From assembly GCF_025148125.1 (NCBI RefSeq), contig NZ_CP102267.1:633001-697000 (forward strand): 64,000 nucleotides of DNA, given 5' to 3'. The notes below the pieces were generated by a model that made no database searches, was not told the DNA's origin, and worked only from the letters and a program-made list of their open reading frames with translations. The translations under genes and the position numbers were made by a program. Shown one piece after another: positions 8,935 through 17,704 of the stretch (its first letter is position 1; the number at the start of each line of letters is the position of its first letter). Source of the DNA: Blautia wexlerae DSM 19850. Its GTDB lineage: Bacteria; Bacillota; Clostridia; Lachnospirales; Lachnospiraceae.

Positions 8935-9834
8935 ATGAGAAAGAAATTAATTGCAGCAATGATGGCAGGAGTACTGAGTGCAGGAATGTTCAGCACAGGA
9001 GTTTTCGCAGCAGATACAGACTTAAAAGGTGAAGTCAACACATTCATCGCAGCGAGCTTAAGCAATGCAATGGAAGAAATCCAGAAAGACTTCAATGAGA
9101 CATATCCTGATGTTGAAATCCTCTACAATGCAGACAGCTCAGGTACATTACAGACACAGATCGAAGAAGGCGCACGCTGTGATATCTTCTTCTCAGCAGC
9201 TGACAAGCAGATGGACGCTCTGGTAGACGAAGATCTGGCTAAGAAAGATACTGTAGAAGATATCCTTGAGAACAAAGTCGTTCTGATCAAACCTAAGGAT
9301 GGAGAAACAAAAGTTACAGGATTCGAGAACATCACAGATGCAGCCAACATCGCACTTGCAGGTGACAGCGTTCCTGTTGGACAGTATTCCAGAGAAATTT
9401 TCTACAATCTTGGAATTACAGATGAAGTAAATAAGATGGAAATCAATGAAGGTAAAAATGTATCTGAAGTTCTTGCTGCAGTAAGTGAAGGAAGTAATGA
9501 GATCGGTATCGTTTATGCTACAGATGCAGCTTCCGTTGCAGATAAAGTAGACGTTATCGCAGAAGCTCCGGCAGATGCATTGAAGACGCCTGTTCTCTAT
9601 CCGGTAGGCCTTATCGAAGACAAAGAGGCATCTGAAGATGATACAGCAGCTGCAGAAGCATTCCTTGAGTACATCAAATCTCACGACGCTATGAAAGTAT
9701 TCGAGAAATACGGATTCACAGCATACAAAGCAGATGATGCTTCCGAAACAGATGATAAAGATGCAGAAGCAACAGAAGAAGCAGATGACACAGAAACAAA
9801 TGCTGAGACAGAGACAACAGAGGAAGCTAAATAA
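8935..9834 (+). CDS. modA: Molybdate ABC transporter substrate-binding protein
   Basis: ModA captures molybdate or tungstate outside the membrane for ModBC. A signal peptide (MRKKLIAAMMAGVLSAGMFSTGVFA) is followed by the ModA fold, starting 'VNTFIAASLSNAMEEIQKDF' and containing the oxyanion-site strings NADSSGTLQTQ and SVPVGQYSRE. The signal ends in an AXA-type site and there is no lipobox Cys, which is unusual for a Gram-positive binding protein. The last 30 or so residues form an acidic Asp/Glu/Thr tail. Three bases separate it from modB. Confidence 0.93.
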   Translation: MRKKLIAAMMAGVLSAGMFSTGVFAADTDLKGEVNTFIAASLSNAMEEIQKDFNETYPDVEILYNADSSGTLQTQIEEGARCDIFFSAADKQMDALVDEDLAKKDTVEDILENKVVLIKPKDGETKVTGFENITDAANIALAGDSVPVGQYSREIFYNLGITDEVNKMEINEGKNVSEVLAAVSEGSNEIGIVYATDAASVADKVDVIAEAPADALKTPVLYPVGLIEDKEASEDDTAAAEAFLEYIKSHDAMKVFEKYGFTAYKADDASETDDKDAEATEEADDTETNAETETTEEAK

Positions 9835-9836
9835 GA

Positions 9837-10532
9837 ATGAGTGAATTTCTGGCAGAAATAAACTGGAGTCCTTTATGGATTTCACTGAAAACAGGTTTCG
9901 CGGCTACTGTGATCGCGTTCTTTCTGGGGATATTCTTTGCGGGACTGGTAATGAAGATGAAACCTGTTTCCAGAGGCATACTGGATGGTATCCTGACCAT
10001 GCCTCTGGTACTTCCCCCGACAGTGGCCGGTTTCATTCTGCTTCTGCTGTTCAGTCTGAGACGTCCGTTCGGGGCATTTCTGCTGGATAATTTTGATATT
10101 AAGATCGTACAGACCTGGAAGGGCTGCGTGATCGCAGCATCTGTAATTGCGTTTCCATTGATGTATCGAAATGCACGCGCTGCATTTGAACAGGTGGATG
10201 TGAATCTGATCGCAGCAGGCAAGACACTTGGCATGAGTGACAGAAGAATCTTCTGGACAGTTGTCATGCCGACAGCAGGACCCGGAATCGCATCCGGTAC
10301 AGTCCTTGCCTTTGCCAGAGCAATCGGAGAATACGGTGCTACATCCATGCTCGCAGGAAACATTCTTGGCAAGACCAGAACCGTTTCCGTTGCCATTGCT
10401 TCGGAGACTGCGGCAGGAAATTATGGCATGGCCGGTTTCTGGGTAGTTGTGATCTTGATCATTTCATTTGTGATCGTTGCGGCGATCAATATCGTTTCCG
10501 GTAAGGGAATGAAGATGGGCAGGTGGATGTAA
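9837..10532 (+). CDS. modB: Molybdate ABC transporter permease
   Basis: The 231-residue membrane protein has about five hydrophobic segments and the permease EAA-type loop 'AAGKTLGMSDRRIFWTVVMP' near residue 125, which docks on ModC. The PLVLPPTVAGF string near residue 62 is typical of ModB/CysT permeases. It follows modA closely, and its TAA overlaps the modC ATG (TAATG). Confidence 0.95.
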   Translation: MSEFLAEINWSPLWISLKTGFAATVIAFFLGIFFAGLVMKMKPVSRGILDGILTMPLVLPPTVAGFILLLLFSLRRPFGAFLLDNFDIKIVQTWKGCVIAASVIAFPLMYRNARAAFEQVDVNLIAAGKTLGMSDRRIFWTVVMPTAGPGIASGTVLAFARAIGEYGATSMLAGNILGKTRTVSVAIASETAAGNYGMAGFWVVVILIISFVIVAAINIVSGKGMKMGRWM

Positions 10533-11590
10533 TGGCAGTCAGTGTGGATATTGAGAAGAAACTTCATGGCTTCACTCTGAAAGTAAAGCTCGAGAGTGAT
10601 GGTTCTCCAATGGGGATCCTTGGAGCATCCGGAAGCGGAAAAAGTATGACTCTGCGCTGTATTGCAGGAATCCAGACACCGGACTCAGGAAGAATTGTTG
10701 TAAATGATAAAGTTCTTTTTGATTCAGAAAAGAAAATCAATCTTAAACCGCAGGAGAGGAAGGTCGGCTATCTTTTTCAGAACTATGCACTTTTTCCTAC
10801 CATGACTGTAGAGAAGAATATCGCATGCGGATACAGAGGGGATAAGAAACAGCTTAAGGCAAAAGTGGCAGATTACATAGAGCGCTATCAGCTTAACGGG
10901 CTGGAGAAACGTTATCCGGGACAGCTTTCCGGAGGTCAGCAGCAGCGTGTCGCACTGGCACGAATGATGATCGGAGAACCGGAAGTCATCCTTCTGGATG
11001 AACCGTTCTCAGCACTGGATGGATATCTGAAAGATATCATGCAGCGTGATATGCAGAACTTTCTTAATGAGTACACAGGTGATATGATTCTGGTCACTCA
11101 CAGCCGTGATGAGGCTTACAAGTTCTGCGGACATCTGACAATTCTGGACAGCGGTCAGGCACTTACTACAGGAGAAACCAAGAAACTCTTTGAACGACCC
11201 GGTATTCTGCAGGCAGCCAGACTGACAGGGTGTAAAAATTTCTCAACTGTACAGAAAATGGGAAAACACAGTATTTATGCAGTGGACTGGGATCTGATGC
11301 TGCAGACCAAAGATGTGGTGCCGGATGATGTTACGCATGTGGGAATCCGCGGTCACTGGATGAAAGGTGCATCTGAAGGCGGAGAGAACCACATGGAAGT
11401 GGAAGTTATGGAATATATTGAAACGACCTTTGAACATCAGTATTTACTGAAGAACAAGAAAGGCGGAGACTGTCAGCCGGTCTGGTGGATGTGCCCCAAA
11501 GGAAATTTTGAGGAAGATCCGCATGCAAAAGTTCCGAAATATATCCATTTTCCGGAAGAGCATCTGATGCTGCTGAAAGAAGCGAAATAG
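10532..11590 (+). CDS. modC: Molybdate ABC transporter ATP-binding protein
   Basis: This is the ATPase that powers molybdate uptake. The start is taken as ATG 10532, coupled to the modB stop, with AGGTGG 5 bases upstream; an ATG at 10523 is possible but has no spacing to a ribosome site. Walker A is GASGSGKS, the signature LSGGQQQR, Walker B VILLDEP, and the switch His is in VTHSRDE. The C-terminal 120 residues include the TGCKNFS string that opens the ModC accessory region and appear diverged from a canonical TOBE domain. A terminator follows. Confidence 0.95.
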   Translation: MAVSVDIEKKLHGFTLKVKLESDGSPMGILGASGSGKSMTLRCIAGIQTPDSGRIVVNDKVLFDSEKKINLKPQERKVGYLFQNYALFPTMTVEKNIACGYRGDKKQLKAKVADYIERYQLNGLEKRYPGQLSGGQQQRVALARMMIGEPEVILLDEPFSALDGYLKDIMQRDMQNFLNEYTGDMILVTHSRDEAYKFCGHLTILDSGQALTTGETKKLFERPGILQAARLTGCKNFSTVQKMGKHSIYAVDWDLMLQTKDVVPDDVTHVGIRGHWMKGASEGGENHMEVEVMEYIETTFEHQYLLKNKKGGDCQPVWWMCPKGNFEEDPHAKVPKYIHFPEEHLMLLKEAK

Positions 11591-11607
11591 AATATATAAG
11601 AAATAAT

Positions 11608-11660
11608 AAAAAGCGTTTTATTTTCAACAGAGATTTCTGGTGAAGATATAACGCTTTTTT
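11608..11660 (+). terminator. Terminator of modABC
   Basis: AAAAAGCGTT pairs with AACGCTTTTTT across a long loop that can itself pair partly. Confidence 0.75.
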
Positions 11661-11704
11661 AACCGAATCAAGTAAGTCCCTGCGGAGCAGTTATTCGGTG
11701 TAGA
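11661..11704 (+). repeat. Dispersed intergenic repeat, copy 2
   Basis: The first half (AACCGAATCAAGTAAGT-CCCTGC) recurs at 49010-49033 right after another gene. The second half (CTGCGGAGCAG, TTATTCGGTGTAGA) recurs at 1731-1755. A looser copy lies near 46728-46775. The rest of the gap to 11779 shows nothing recognisable. Confidence 0.55.
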
Positions 11705-11779
11705 ATCGCGTAGCCATGTAGCTGTAAGAGTCTGCCGGTTTGATCACGCAGATGGATGTTATCAAATTGTCTGAGAAAT

Positions 11780-12868
11780 CTATGACGGATGATTCTTAGA
11801 ATATTTTATGTAGTCCACAACCATCATCGCCAGTTTAAATGTCAGTGCATCTTCAAACGCGCGGATATCCAGTCCGAATTTTCTCTGGAGTTTTTCGAAA
11901 CGGTACACCAGAGTATTTCTGTGTACATAAAGCTGTCTGGAGGTCTCGGAGAGATTCAGGTTATTTTCAAAGAAGGTACGGATGGTGATCAGGGTTTCTT
12001 CGTCAATAGAATCCAGAGTTTCCTCTTTGAAGATCTCGTCGATAAACATTTCACATATGGAAACAGGAAGCTGGTAGATCAGTCTGCCGATTCCAAGCTG
12101 GTTATATCCGAATACATTTTTATCTGCGTAGAAAATCTTGCCTACTTCAAGGGCTGTATGTGCTTCCTTGTATGCGTCTGGAAGCCTGGAAATATCCTCT
12201 GCCAGATTACTGTAGGCAACCCATGCGGAAGTCATTGCTTCTGTATTTAACATATCTACAAGCATATATGCAATTGATTCCAGATCCTCATAAGTTTCTG
12301 TAGACTGTAATTCTCTGATGATGATAATCCCTGTATCATCAATAGCTGTGATGAAATCTCTGGTACGGGCAGAGAAAATATTCCGGATCGTAGCGAGAGC
12401 GTTCTCATCCTTGGTCTGTTTGGTTTCCACAAGAAATACGGCACGCTGAACAGAAGTTGCAATGTGCAGTTTCTTGGCGCAGTTAAAGGCATCTACATCA
12501 GAATAACTACCAAGGAGAAGATTCTGCATAAAGGTATTCTTGTCGCTTTTCTCTGCATAGGCAGCCAGGAGACTCTGTACCTGGCATACAGCCAGCTCTC
12601 CGATGGTAGCAGTACTTTCTGCTTTTCCCCATACGATCAGAATATAGGAGATGGAATGGTTCTCCATGATCTTATACAGGCAGCAGCTTGTATTGGAAAC
12701 ACACAGGGCACTGCTTTGGCGAAATTCTTCCAGTTTTGATTCTGCAGGAAGTTTTTTATCACAGGTAGAGAGAAAGATATGGTTATCAGAATCCAGCAGA
12801 CAGAAATCAATCTGGCTGATATTCTTCCAGTCTGTCAGGCATTTCTGTAAAATCTGTTGTATTTTCAT
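11780..12868 (-). CDS. PucR/CdaR-type transcriptional regulator
   Basis: The C-terminal 60 residues ('LSETSRQLYVHRNTLVYRFEKLQRKFGLDIR') are the PucR-type HTH_30 domain shared with CdaR sugar-diacid and PucR purine regulators. The N-terminal 290 residues resemble the GGDEF-like sensory region of that family, but no ligand can be assigned. The start ATG 12868 follows GAAAGGA. It lies just downstream of, and on the same strand as, the MsmK-type ATPase gene, but a strong terminator separates them. It may therefore regulate sugar uptake, although this is only a context inference. Confidence 0.75.
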   Translation of the reverse strand: MKIQQILQKCLTDWKNISQIDFCLLDSDNHIFLSTCDKKLPAESKLEEFRQSSALCVSNTSCCLYKIMENHSISYILIVWGKAESTATIGELAVCQVQSLLAAYAEKSDKNTFMQNLLLGSYSDVDAFNCAKKLHIATSVQRAVFLVETKQTKDENALATIRNIFSARTRDFITAIDDTGIIIIRELQSTETYEDLESIAYMLVDMLNTEAMTSAWVAYSNLAEDISRLPDAYKEAHTALEVGKIFYADKNVFGYNQLGIGRLIYQLPVSICEMFIDEIFKEETLDSIDEETLITIRTFFENNLNLSETSRQLYVHRNTLVYRFEKLQRKFGLDIRAFEDALTFKLAMMVVDYIKYSKNHPS

Positions 12869-12968
12869 TAGGTCAATCCTTTCTTTTGGGGTATGAGTCA
12901 GCTTATAGCAATCCTTGCAAATTGTCTGATCGAAGTAATCAGGCAGCCAATTCTATATTATAACATAA

Positions 12969-12994
12969 AAACCCGGGGAAAACTCCCCGGGTTT
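12969..12994 (-). terminator. Terminator of the msmK-type gene
   Basis: A GC-rich perfect stem (ACCCGGGGA/TCCCCGGGT) with a 4-base loop and a T-tract on the minus strand. Confidence 0.92.
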
Positions 12995-13012
12995 ATTAAA
13001 GATTCCTGAAAA

Positions 13013-14125
13013 TTAGTTGCAGATTGTAAGTTCTGTTTCTTTATCAAAGAAATGAGATTTTTCCATATCGAATGCGAATTTGATCGGATCACCGGTCTTA
13101 GCTGTTGTACGAGGATCAACTCGTGCTGTAACCTGAGTTCCGTTTACATCGAAGTATAAGAATACTTCAGCTCCGAGAAGCTCGTAAACTTTAACTACGG
13201 ATGTCATCGGTGCGCTTGGAGAAGCTTCGATGAACATCTGGGAATCATGGATATCTTCCGGACGGATACCGAGAACAACTGTTTTACCTACATAGCCGCC
13301 ATCTTTAAGAGCTTTTGCTTTAGCAGCTGGGATAACCAGTTCATGCTCGCCAACTTTAGCGATAAGGTTGCCACCTTTTTCGGAGATAACAGCGTCAAGG
13401 AAGTTCATCTGCGGAGATCCCATGAATCCTGCAACGAATAAGTTGCCTGGTTTCTGATACAGGTTCTGAGGTGTATCTACCTGCTGAACAACACCGTCTT
13501 TCATAACAACGATTCTGGTACCAAGAGTCATAGCCTCTGTCTGGTCATGTGTTACATAGATGATTGTAGCACCCAGTCTCTGGTGGATCTTGGAAATCTC
13601 GATACGCATCTGTACACGAAGTTTAGCATCCAGGTTGGAAAGAGGCTCATCCATAAGGAATACCTTAGGATTACGTACGATAGCACGTCCCATAGCAACA
13701 CGCTGTCTCTGACCACCGGAAAGAGCCTTCGGTTTACGATCAAGAAGTTTCTCAAGGTCAAGGATTCTTGCAGCTTCACGAACTGCTTTATCAATCTGGT
13801 CTTTCGGAACTTTACGAAGTTTAAGTCCGAATGCCATGTTATCATATACTGTCATATGAGGATACAGAGCGTAGTTCTGGAATACCATTGCGATATCACG
13901 GTCTTTAGGCTCTACATCGTTCATAACTTTGTCACCAATCTTTAATGTACCGCCGGAAATTTCTTCCAGACCGGCAATCATACGAAGTGTAGTAGATTTA
14001 CCACATCCTGAAGGTCCTACGAAAATGATGAATTCTTTATCTTCGATCTCCAGATTGAAATCTTTAACTGCCTGGAAACCATTTGGGTAAGTTTTGTTAA
14101 TGTGCTGTAATGATAAGCTTGCCAT
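13013..14125 (-). CDS. msmK: Multiple-sugar ABC transporter ATP-binding protein (MsmK/UgpC/MalK family)
   Basis: This ATPase energises CUT1 sugar importers and in Firmicutes is often a shared subunit used by several sugar transporters. Walker A is GPSGCGKST, the signature LSGGQRQR, Walker B VFLMDEP, and the switch His is in VTHDQTE. Residues about 240-370 form the MalK-type TOBE/OB regulatory domain. No permease or binding-protein gene is adjacent, which fits the shared-ATPase role. The ATG at 14125 follows GGAGGAA. Confidence 0.92.
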   Translation of the reverse strand: MASLSLQHINKTYPNGFQAVKDFNLEIEDKEFIIFVGPSGCGKSTTLRMIAGLEEISGGTLKIGDKVMNDVEPKDRDIAMVFQNYALYPHMTVYDNMAFGLKLRKVPKDQIDKAVREAARILDLEKLLDRKPKALSGGQRQRVAMGRAIVRNPKVFLMDEPLSNLDAKLRVQMRIEISKIHQRLGATIIYVTHDQTEAMTLGTRIVVMKDGVVQQVDTPQNLYQKPGNLFVAGFMGSPQMNFLDAVISEKGGNLIAKVGEHELVIPAAKAKALKDGGYVGKTVVLGIRPEDIHDSQMFIEASPSAPMTSVVKVYELLGAEVFLYFDVNGTQVTARVDPRTTAKTGDPIKFAFDMEKSHFFDKETELTICN

Positions 14126-14531
14126 GATTATTATTCCTCCAAAATTATTTCATATTGTTTTTGCTGATTGATTACTCGTTTTTTTCATCTGTAGACAGTA
14201 TAGCGAAAAGGAGGGGGGATGGCTAGGGAAGAATCGTACAAAGATTTTTTTCGTTTCTTGTCATTCTGACGAAAAGCCGGAATCAGTATTCGGGGATTCC
14301 GTCAAACTGTCAAAAGGCATGAGAAAAACGCAGGACAAAATGACGAAATTCTGTCTGCGTTTTTCAAAATTGGAGTTAAAATATGGTTCTTCTTTACTAC
14401 CTGTTACTCAAAGTATATATAAGATTATGGTTTGGCTGAATCAAGTCAAAAATCTCTGACAATATGAAGGAACGGATGAGAAGACACGAATATCGGGCTA
14501 AAATTACAGGGGGATCAGAGAAAGCAAATCA
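14126..14531. other. Intergenic region upstream of the msmK-type gene
   Basis: This 406-base gap holds a possible minus-strand -10 (TATACT, 14197-14202) without a good -35, suggesting an activator-dependent promoter. It also has a small hairpin CGGAATC/GATTCCG (14278-14301) and the terminator listed separately. No gene was seen. Confidence 0.4.
14324..14364 (-). terminator. Terminator of the binding-protein gene
   Basis: AAAAACGCA-G-GACA and TGTC-TGCGTTTTT pair with one bulged base around a 14-base loop. It has T-tracts on both strands, and the gene ending at 14532 reads into it. Confidence 0.7.
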
Positions 14532-15548
14532 TCAGGAAGCATTTTTTGCAAATTCTGTGTTGACCAGTTCTGCATATGGTGTACGTTCTTTCAGTTCACC
14601 TGCGTCTTCCAGGATATCCTGCAGCAGTTCAAAGCCATCCTGTCCGAACACCAGATTTTCTTTCCAGGTATCCTGATCGTAATAGCGCTTTACAATGGTT
14701 GTAACAGTATCCAGATCCGTCTCCGGGAACTGTGGCTCGATTACTTCTGCAATCTCTTCCGGAGTATGGCTCTGAACGTAGTCCATACCTTTCTGCAGAG
14801 CATTGGTGAATTTCTGCATGATATCAGGATTTTTTTTCATATAGCTGGTTTTGGCGCTGTAAGAAGTATAAGGCACATAACCGGAATCAACGCCAAGAGA
14901 CGCAACAACATATCCTGTGCCCTGTTTTTCAAGAGCAGTAGCAGACGGTTCAAATTCTACGGTGAAATCGGCTGAATCATCTCCGGTAAAGGCAGCAGCA
15001 GTAGCGCCGAAGTCAATGCTCTGATCAATAGAAAGGTCCTTTTGTGGGTCAAGATCGTTCTGTTTCAGGATATACTCAAATACCATTTCCGGCATGCCGC
15101 CTTTGCGACCGCCAAGAACTTTCTTATCTTTCAGATCTTCCCATTTAAAATCCGGCATTTCTTCTCTTGCTACAAGGAAATTTCCGGCTCGTTGGGTAAG
15201 CTGTGCAAAGTTTACAACAGGATCAGTAGCTCCTTCCTGATAGGCATAAATAGATGCTTCTGCTCCCATAAATCCGATATCCGCCTCGCCGGATATGACT
15301 GCAGTCATAGTTTTATCTGCCCCAAAGCCAGTTATAAGCGTTAGATCAAGCCCCTCATCTTTAAAATATCCTTTTTCAATTGCTACATACTGTGGAGCAT
15401 AGAAAATAGAATGTGCTACTTCATTCAACGTAACTTTCGTAAGTTTTTCCTCTCCCCCATCCTTCTCTGCAGCAAAAGCTGTCATCGGCAGCGCAGTCAC
15501 CGCCAGAATAACTGCTGCCGCTAGTGAAATCCATTTTTTATTTTTCAT
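14532..15548 (-). CDS. NMT1/SsuA-like ABC transporter substrate-binding protein
   Basis: The start is ATG 15548 behind AAGGAG. A 25-residue signal peptide (MKNKKWISLAAAVILAVTALPMTAFA) ends in an AFA site, without a lipobox. The mature part ('KVTLNEVAHSIFYAPQYVAIEKGYFKDEGLDLTL') is the NMT1/THI5-like fold used for sulfonates, thiamin precursors and related nitrogen or sulfur compounds. At 338 residues it is full length. No permease or ATPase of that transporter class is adjacent, so it is an orphan here. A 97%-identical truncated copy lies at 17705-18152. Confidence 0.85.
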   Translation of the reverse strand: MKNKKWISLAAAVILAVTALPMTAFAAEKDGGEEKLTKVTLNEVAHSIFYAPQYVAIEKGYFKDEGLDLTLITGFGADKTMTAVISGEADIGFMGAEASIYAYQEGATDPVVNFAQLTQRAGNFLVAREEMPDFKWEDLKDKKVLGGRKGGMPEMVFEYILKQNDLDPQKDLSIDQSIDFGATAAAFTGDDSADFTVEFEPSATALEKQGTGYVVASLGVDSGYVPYTSYSAKTSYMKKNPDIMQKFTNALQKGMDYVQSHTPEEIAEVIEPQFPETDLDTVTTIVKRYYDQDTWKENLVFGQDGFELLQDILEDAGELKERTPYAELVNTEFAKNAS

Positions 15549-15654
15549 GCAGATACTCCTTTTGAGACTTCTGCTGTTAGGATATTCCCTCAACTCAAAA
15601 ATGGTGCATTTTTTCTTGATAATTCATTTATATATTTCTAAAAGTAAAATATAA

Positions 15655-15683
15655 TTGACTTTTATACAAATAAATGATATCTT
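15655..15683 (+). promoter_or_regulatory. Promoter of the XRE/membrane-protein operon
   Basis: TTGACT (15655-15660) and TATCTT (15678-15683) are 17 bases apart, about 25 bases before the XRE start. Confidence 0.65.
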
Positions 15684-15709
15684 ATAGTCATCAGGGAGGT
15701 GAAGCAAGC

Positions 15710-15931
15710 TTGCCAAAGAATATTGCTATCAAAGTAGCACGAGCACAAAAGGATATGACGCAGAAGGCATTGGCGGAGGCTGCCGGTATTTCGCGGCAGA
15801 CTATGAATGCAATCGAAAAGGGTGAATACAATCCAACAATCAAGCTATGCCGAAGAATCTGCCGTATCTTGGATAAGAGTCTGGATGATTTATTTTGGGA
15901 GGATGACGAGGATGAAGAAAACGAAAAGTAA
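15710..15931 (+). CDS. Small XRE-family (Cro/CI) transcriptional regulator
   Basis: The 73-residue protein is almost entirely a helix-turn-helix ('MTQKALAEAAGISRQTMNAIEKGEYNPTIKLCRRICRIL') followed by an acidic tail (DDLFWEDDEDEENEK). The start is taken as TTG 15710, 7 bases behind GGAGGTG; an ATG at 15674 overlaps the promoter and is unlikely. It overlaps the downstream membrane-protein gene by 20 bases, a common pairing in Firmicutes in which the small regulator controls its own operon. Confidence 0.88.
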   Translation: MPKNIAIKVARAQKDMTQKALAEAAGISRQTMNAIEKGEYNPTIKLCRRICRILDKSLDDLFWEDDEDEENEK

Positions 15932-16373
15932 TCTGGATGAATTACAGGAACTGAAACTTCTGAAGATTGAGCACAATGGATGCTGGCTGGCTTTCTGGGG
16001 ATTGCTGGCTGTAATACTGACCCAGATAGCCATAGGAAATGACAGCAAACAGGATCTTTCCGGAGAATGGATCGTATTTATGTGCCTTGCTTTATATCTT
16101 ACAGTAGGATGCATAAGAAACGGAATCTGGGACAGAAAGCTGAAACCAAATTTTAAGAACAATATCATGGCCAGTAGCATCGCCGCAGTTGTTATGGGGA
16201 TTTTGTGGTTTATCATTTCTTATCGGAATTATCACAAACTCGTCGGTTCCATTGCAACTGGAGTTATTATGTTTTTTTCTATAGAGATTTTATGTTTCCT
16301 TGCATTAACGCTTACTTCTAAAATTTATAAAAAAAGACTGAAAAAGCTTGAAGATGATTCTGAGGATGAATGA
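15912..16373 (+). CDS. Membrane protein of unknown function paired with an XRE regulator
   Basis: The 153-residue protein begins 'MKKTKSNLDELQELKLLKIEHNGCWLAFWGLL' and has four hydrophobic segments (about residues 22-38, 50-66, 78-98 and 108-130) with a charged C-terminus. The start is ATG 15912, 9 bases behind GGGAGG. It resembles the DUF6773-type proteins usually found beside a small XRE regulator, but that assignment is from memory. Its role is unknown. Confidence 0.75.
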   Translation: MKKTKSNLDELQELKLLKIEHNGCWLAFWGLLAVILTQIAIGNDSKQDLSGEWIVFMCLALYLTVGCIRNGIWDRKLKPNFKNNIMASSIAAVVMGILWFIISYRNYHKLVGSIATGVIMFFSIEILCFLALTLTSKIYKKRLKKLEDDSEDE

Positions 16374-16567
16374 TGATACCTGGGGAAAAGCCAGAGGGGA
16401 CTGTATTTGAGCCATCAAACACCGTCCCCCTTGGTCCTTGGTCAATGTATAAAAATGTCCTTGCCGAATATAATTTAAAACAAAGATGATTTCTGATTGA
16501 CTTTCTTAGTTATATCAGTTATATTATCTTTAGTGATCAGATTGCAGAAACTTGAGAAGCCTGCGAT

Positions 16568-16603
16568 CGGGGGAGGGTGCCGAGGCCCCTCTCCTTTTTC
16601 TTT
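16568..16603 (+). terminator. Terminator-like hairpin in the leader of the Abi gene
   Basis: A GC-rich imperfect stem (GGGGGAGGG against CCCCTCTCC) is followed by TTTTTCTTT, 30 bases before the Abi start codon. It may end upstream transcription or attenuate the Abi gene. The preceding stretch 16374-16560 also holds an AGGGGAC/GTCCCCCT repeat (16395-16431) without a T-tract. Confidence 0.5.
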
Positions 16604-16631
16604 ATCTGGAACATTTTGCAGCGAGGTACAT

Positions 16632-17570
16632 ATGAGCAAACCGTTTATTACATATACCGCACAAGTTGAAAAACTGAAAAATGAAAAAAATCTAGTTATT
16701 ACAGATGATGATTTTGCGGTAGAATCCCTGCAGAATATCAGTTATTATGCATTAATTGGTGGATATAAACATCCTTTTATTGATATTCATACCCGCAAAT
16801 ACATTAATGAAGCGTGTTTTGAAGATATAGTTGTTCTTTATGAATTTGATGAAGAGTTACGTGGGATTTTCTTTAAGTATTTATGCCGCGTGGAAAGAAA
16901 AATGCGTTCGTCCATTTCTTATCACTTCTGTAAAAAACATGGAGAACGTCAAGAAGAATATCTCAACTCCAATAATTACGGCAATATTCCCAAAAATAAA
17001 AATGGAATTACCAAATTAATCAAAATGCTAGATATGATGGCAAACAAAAACAAGGATCACGAATATCTTGTTTACCAGCGTAACAAATATCATAATATTC
17101 CGTTATGGGTGATTATGAATACCCTTACTTTTGGTCAGATATCCAAAATGTTTGAATTCTTACCTCAAAATATGCAGGGAGCAATTTGCCAGGATTTTGG
17201 AAATGTCAAGAAAAATGAAATGATAAAATATTTAAAGGTATTAACGCTGTACCGAAATGTATGTGCTCATAACGAAAGATTGTTTTTCTATCACACATAT
17301 ATTGATATTCCAGATACATTGTTACATGAAAAATTAAGCATTTCTAAAAACGGTTCAAAATACATATATGGAAAAAATGACTTGTTTAGTGTAGTCATTA
17401 CTTTTCGTTATCTACTTCCAAAGACCGATTTTTTACTGTTTAAAAAGCAACTATTGCATATTTTTGACCGATATGAAAAGCAGAATTCAAATTTGAAGTT
17501 GAATGATCTTTTTGAATATATGGGATTTCCTAGTAACTGGAAAGAAATAACAAAATTTCGCAAAATATAA
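16632..17570 (+). CDS. Abi family (AbiD/AbiF-like, Abi_2) abortive-infection protein with HEPN motif
   Basis: The start is ATG 16632 behind GCGAGGT. The 312-residue protein shows the Abi_2 pattern: an N-terminal 'ISYYALIGGYKHPF', a central 'YEFDEELRGIFFKYLCRVERKMRSS' and the Rx4H motif RNVCAH (Arg208, His213). The last is the hallmark of HEPN ribonucleases. Relatives abort phage infection or act as toxins by cutting RNA. It is AT-richer than its neighbours and sits between two copies of a binding-protein gene, which suggests horizontal arrival. A hairpin follows its stop. Confidence 0.82.
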   Translation: MSKPFITYTAQVEKLKNEKNLVITDDDFAVESLQNISYYALIGGYKHPFIDIHTRKYINEACFEDIVVLYEFDEELRGIFFKYLCRVERKMRSSISYHFCKKHGERQEEYLNSNNYGNIPKNKNGITKLIKMLDMMANKNKDHEYLVYQRNKYHNIPLWVIMNTLTFGQISKMFEFLPQNMQGAICQDFGNVKKNEMIKYLKVLTLYRNVCAHNERLFFYHTYIDIPDTLLHEKLSISKNGSKYIYGKNDLFSVVITFRYLLPKTDFLLFKKQLLHIFDRYEKQNSNLKLNDLFEYMGFPSNWKEITKFRKI

Positions 17571-17602
17571 GTGGAGATATTAGCAAAAATATTTCCACTT
17601 AT
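17567..17602 (+). terminator. Hairpin after the Abi gene
   Basis: ATAAGTGGA and TCCACTTAT pair, with further A/T pairing inside, and ATTTAAA follows. It overlaps the stop codon. Confidence 0.55.
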
Positions 17603-17704
17603 ATTTAAAGCTATTCTATTTTCTGCGATTTCTTCGTACTATTCAACCCATCCACCCAATTACACAAAATCACAATCGTCTCATAATTTACATTGATATA
17701 TGTA

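Noticed and set aside
9193..9885. 230-codon minus-strand frame opposite modA
   Set aside because: It is a shadow of the Asp/Glu/Ala-rich modA coding sequence, with improbable Cys and Phe content and no start signals.
15549..15610. Possible TPP riboswitch upstream of the NMT1/THI5-like binding-protein gene
   Set aside because: The conserved TPP strings (CTGAGA and the paired P4/P5 core) are absent from the leader.
15674..15709. ATG 15674 as start of the XRE gene
   Set aside because: It overlaps the -10 region of the promoter and lacks a ribosome site; TTG 15710 is 7 bases behind GGAGGTG.
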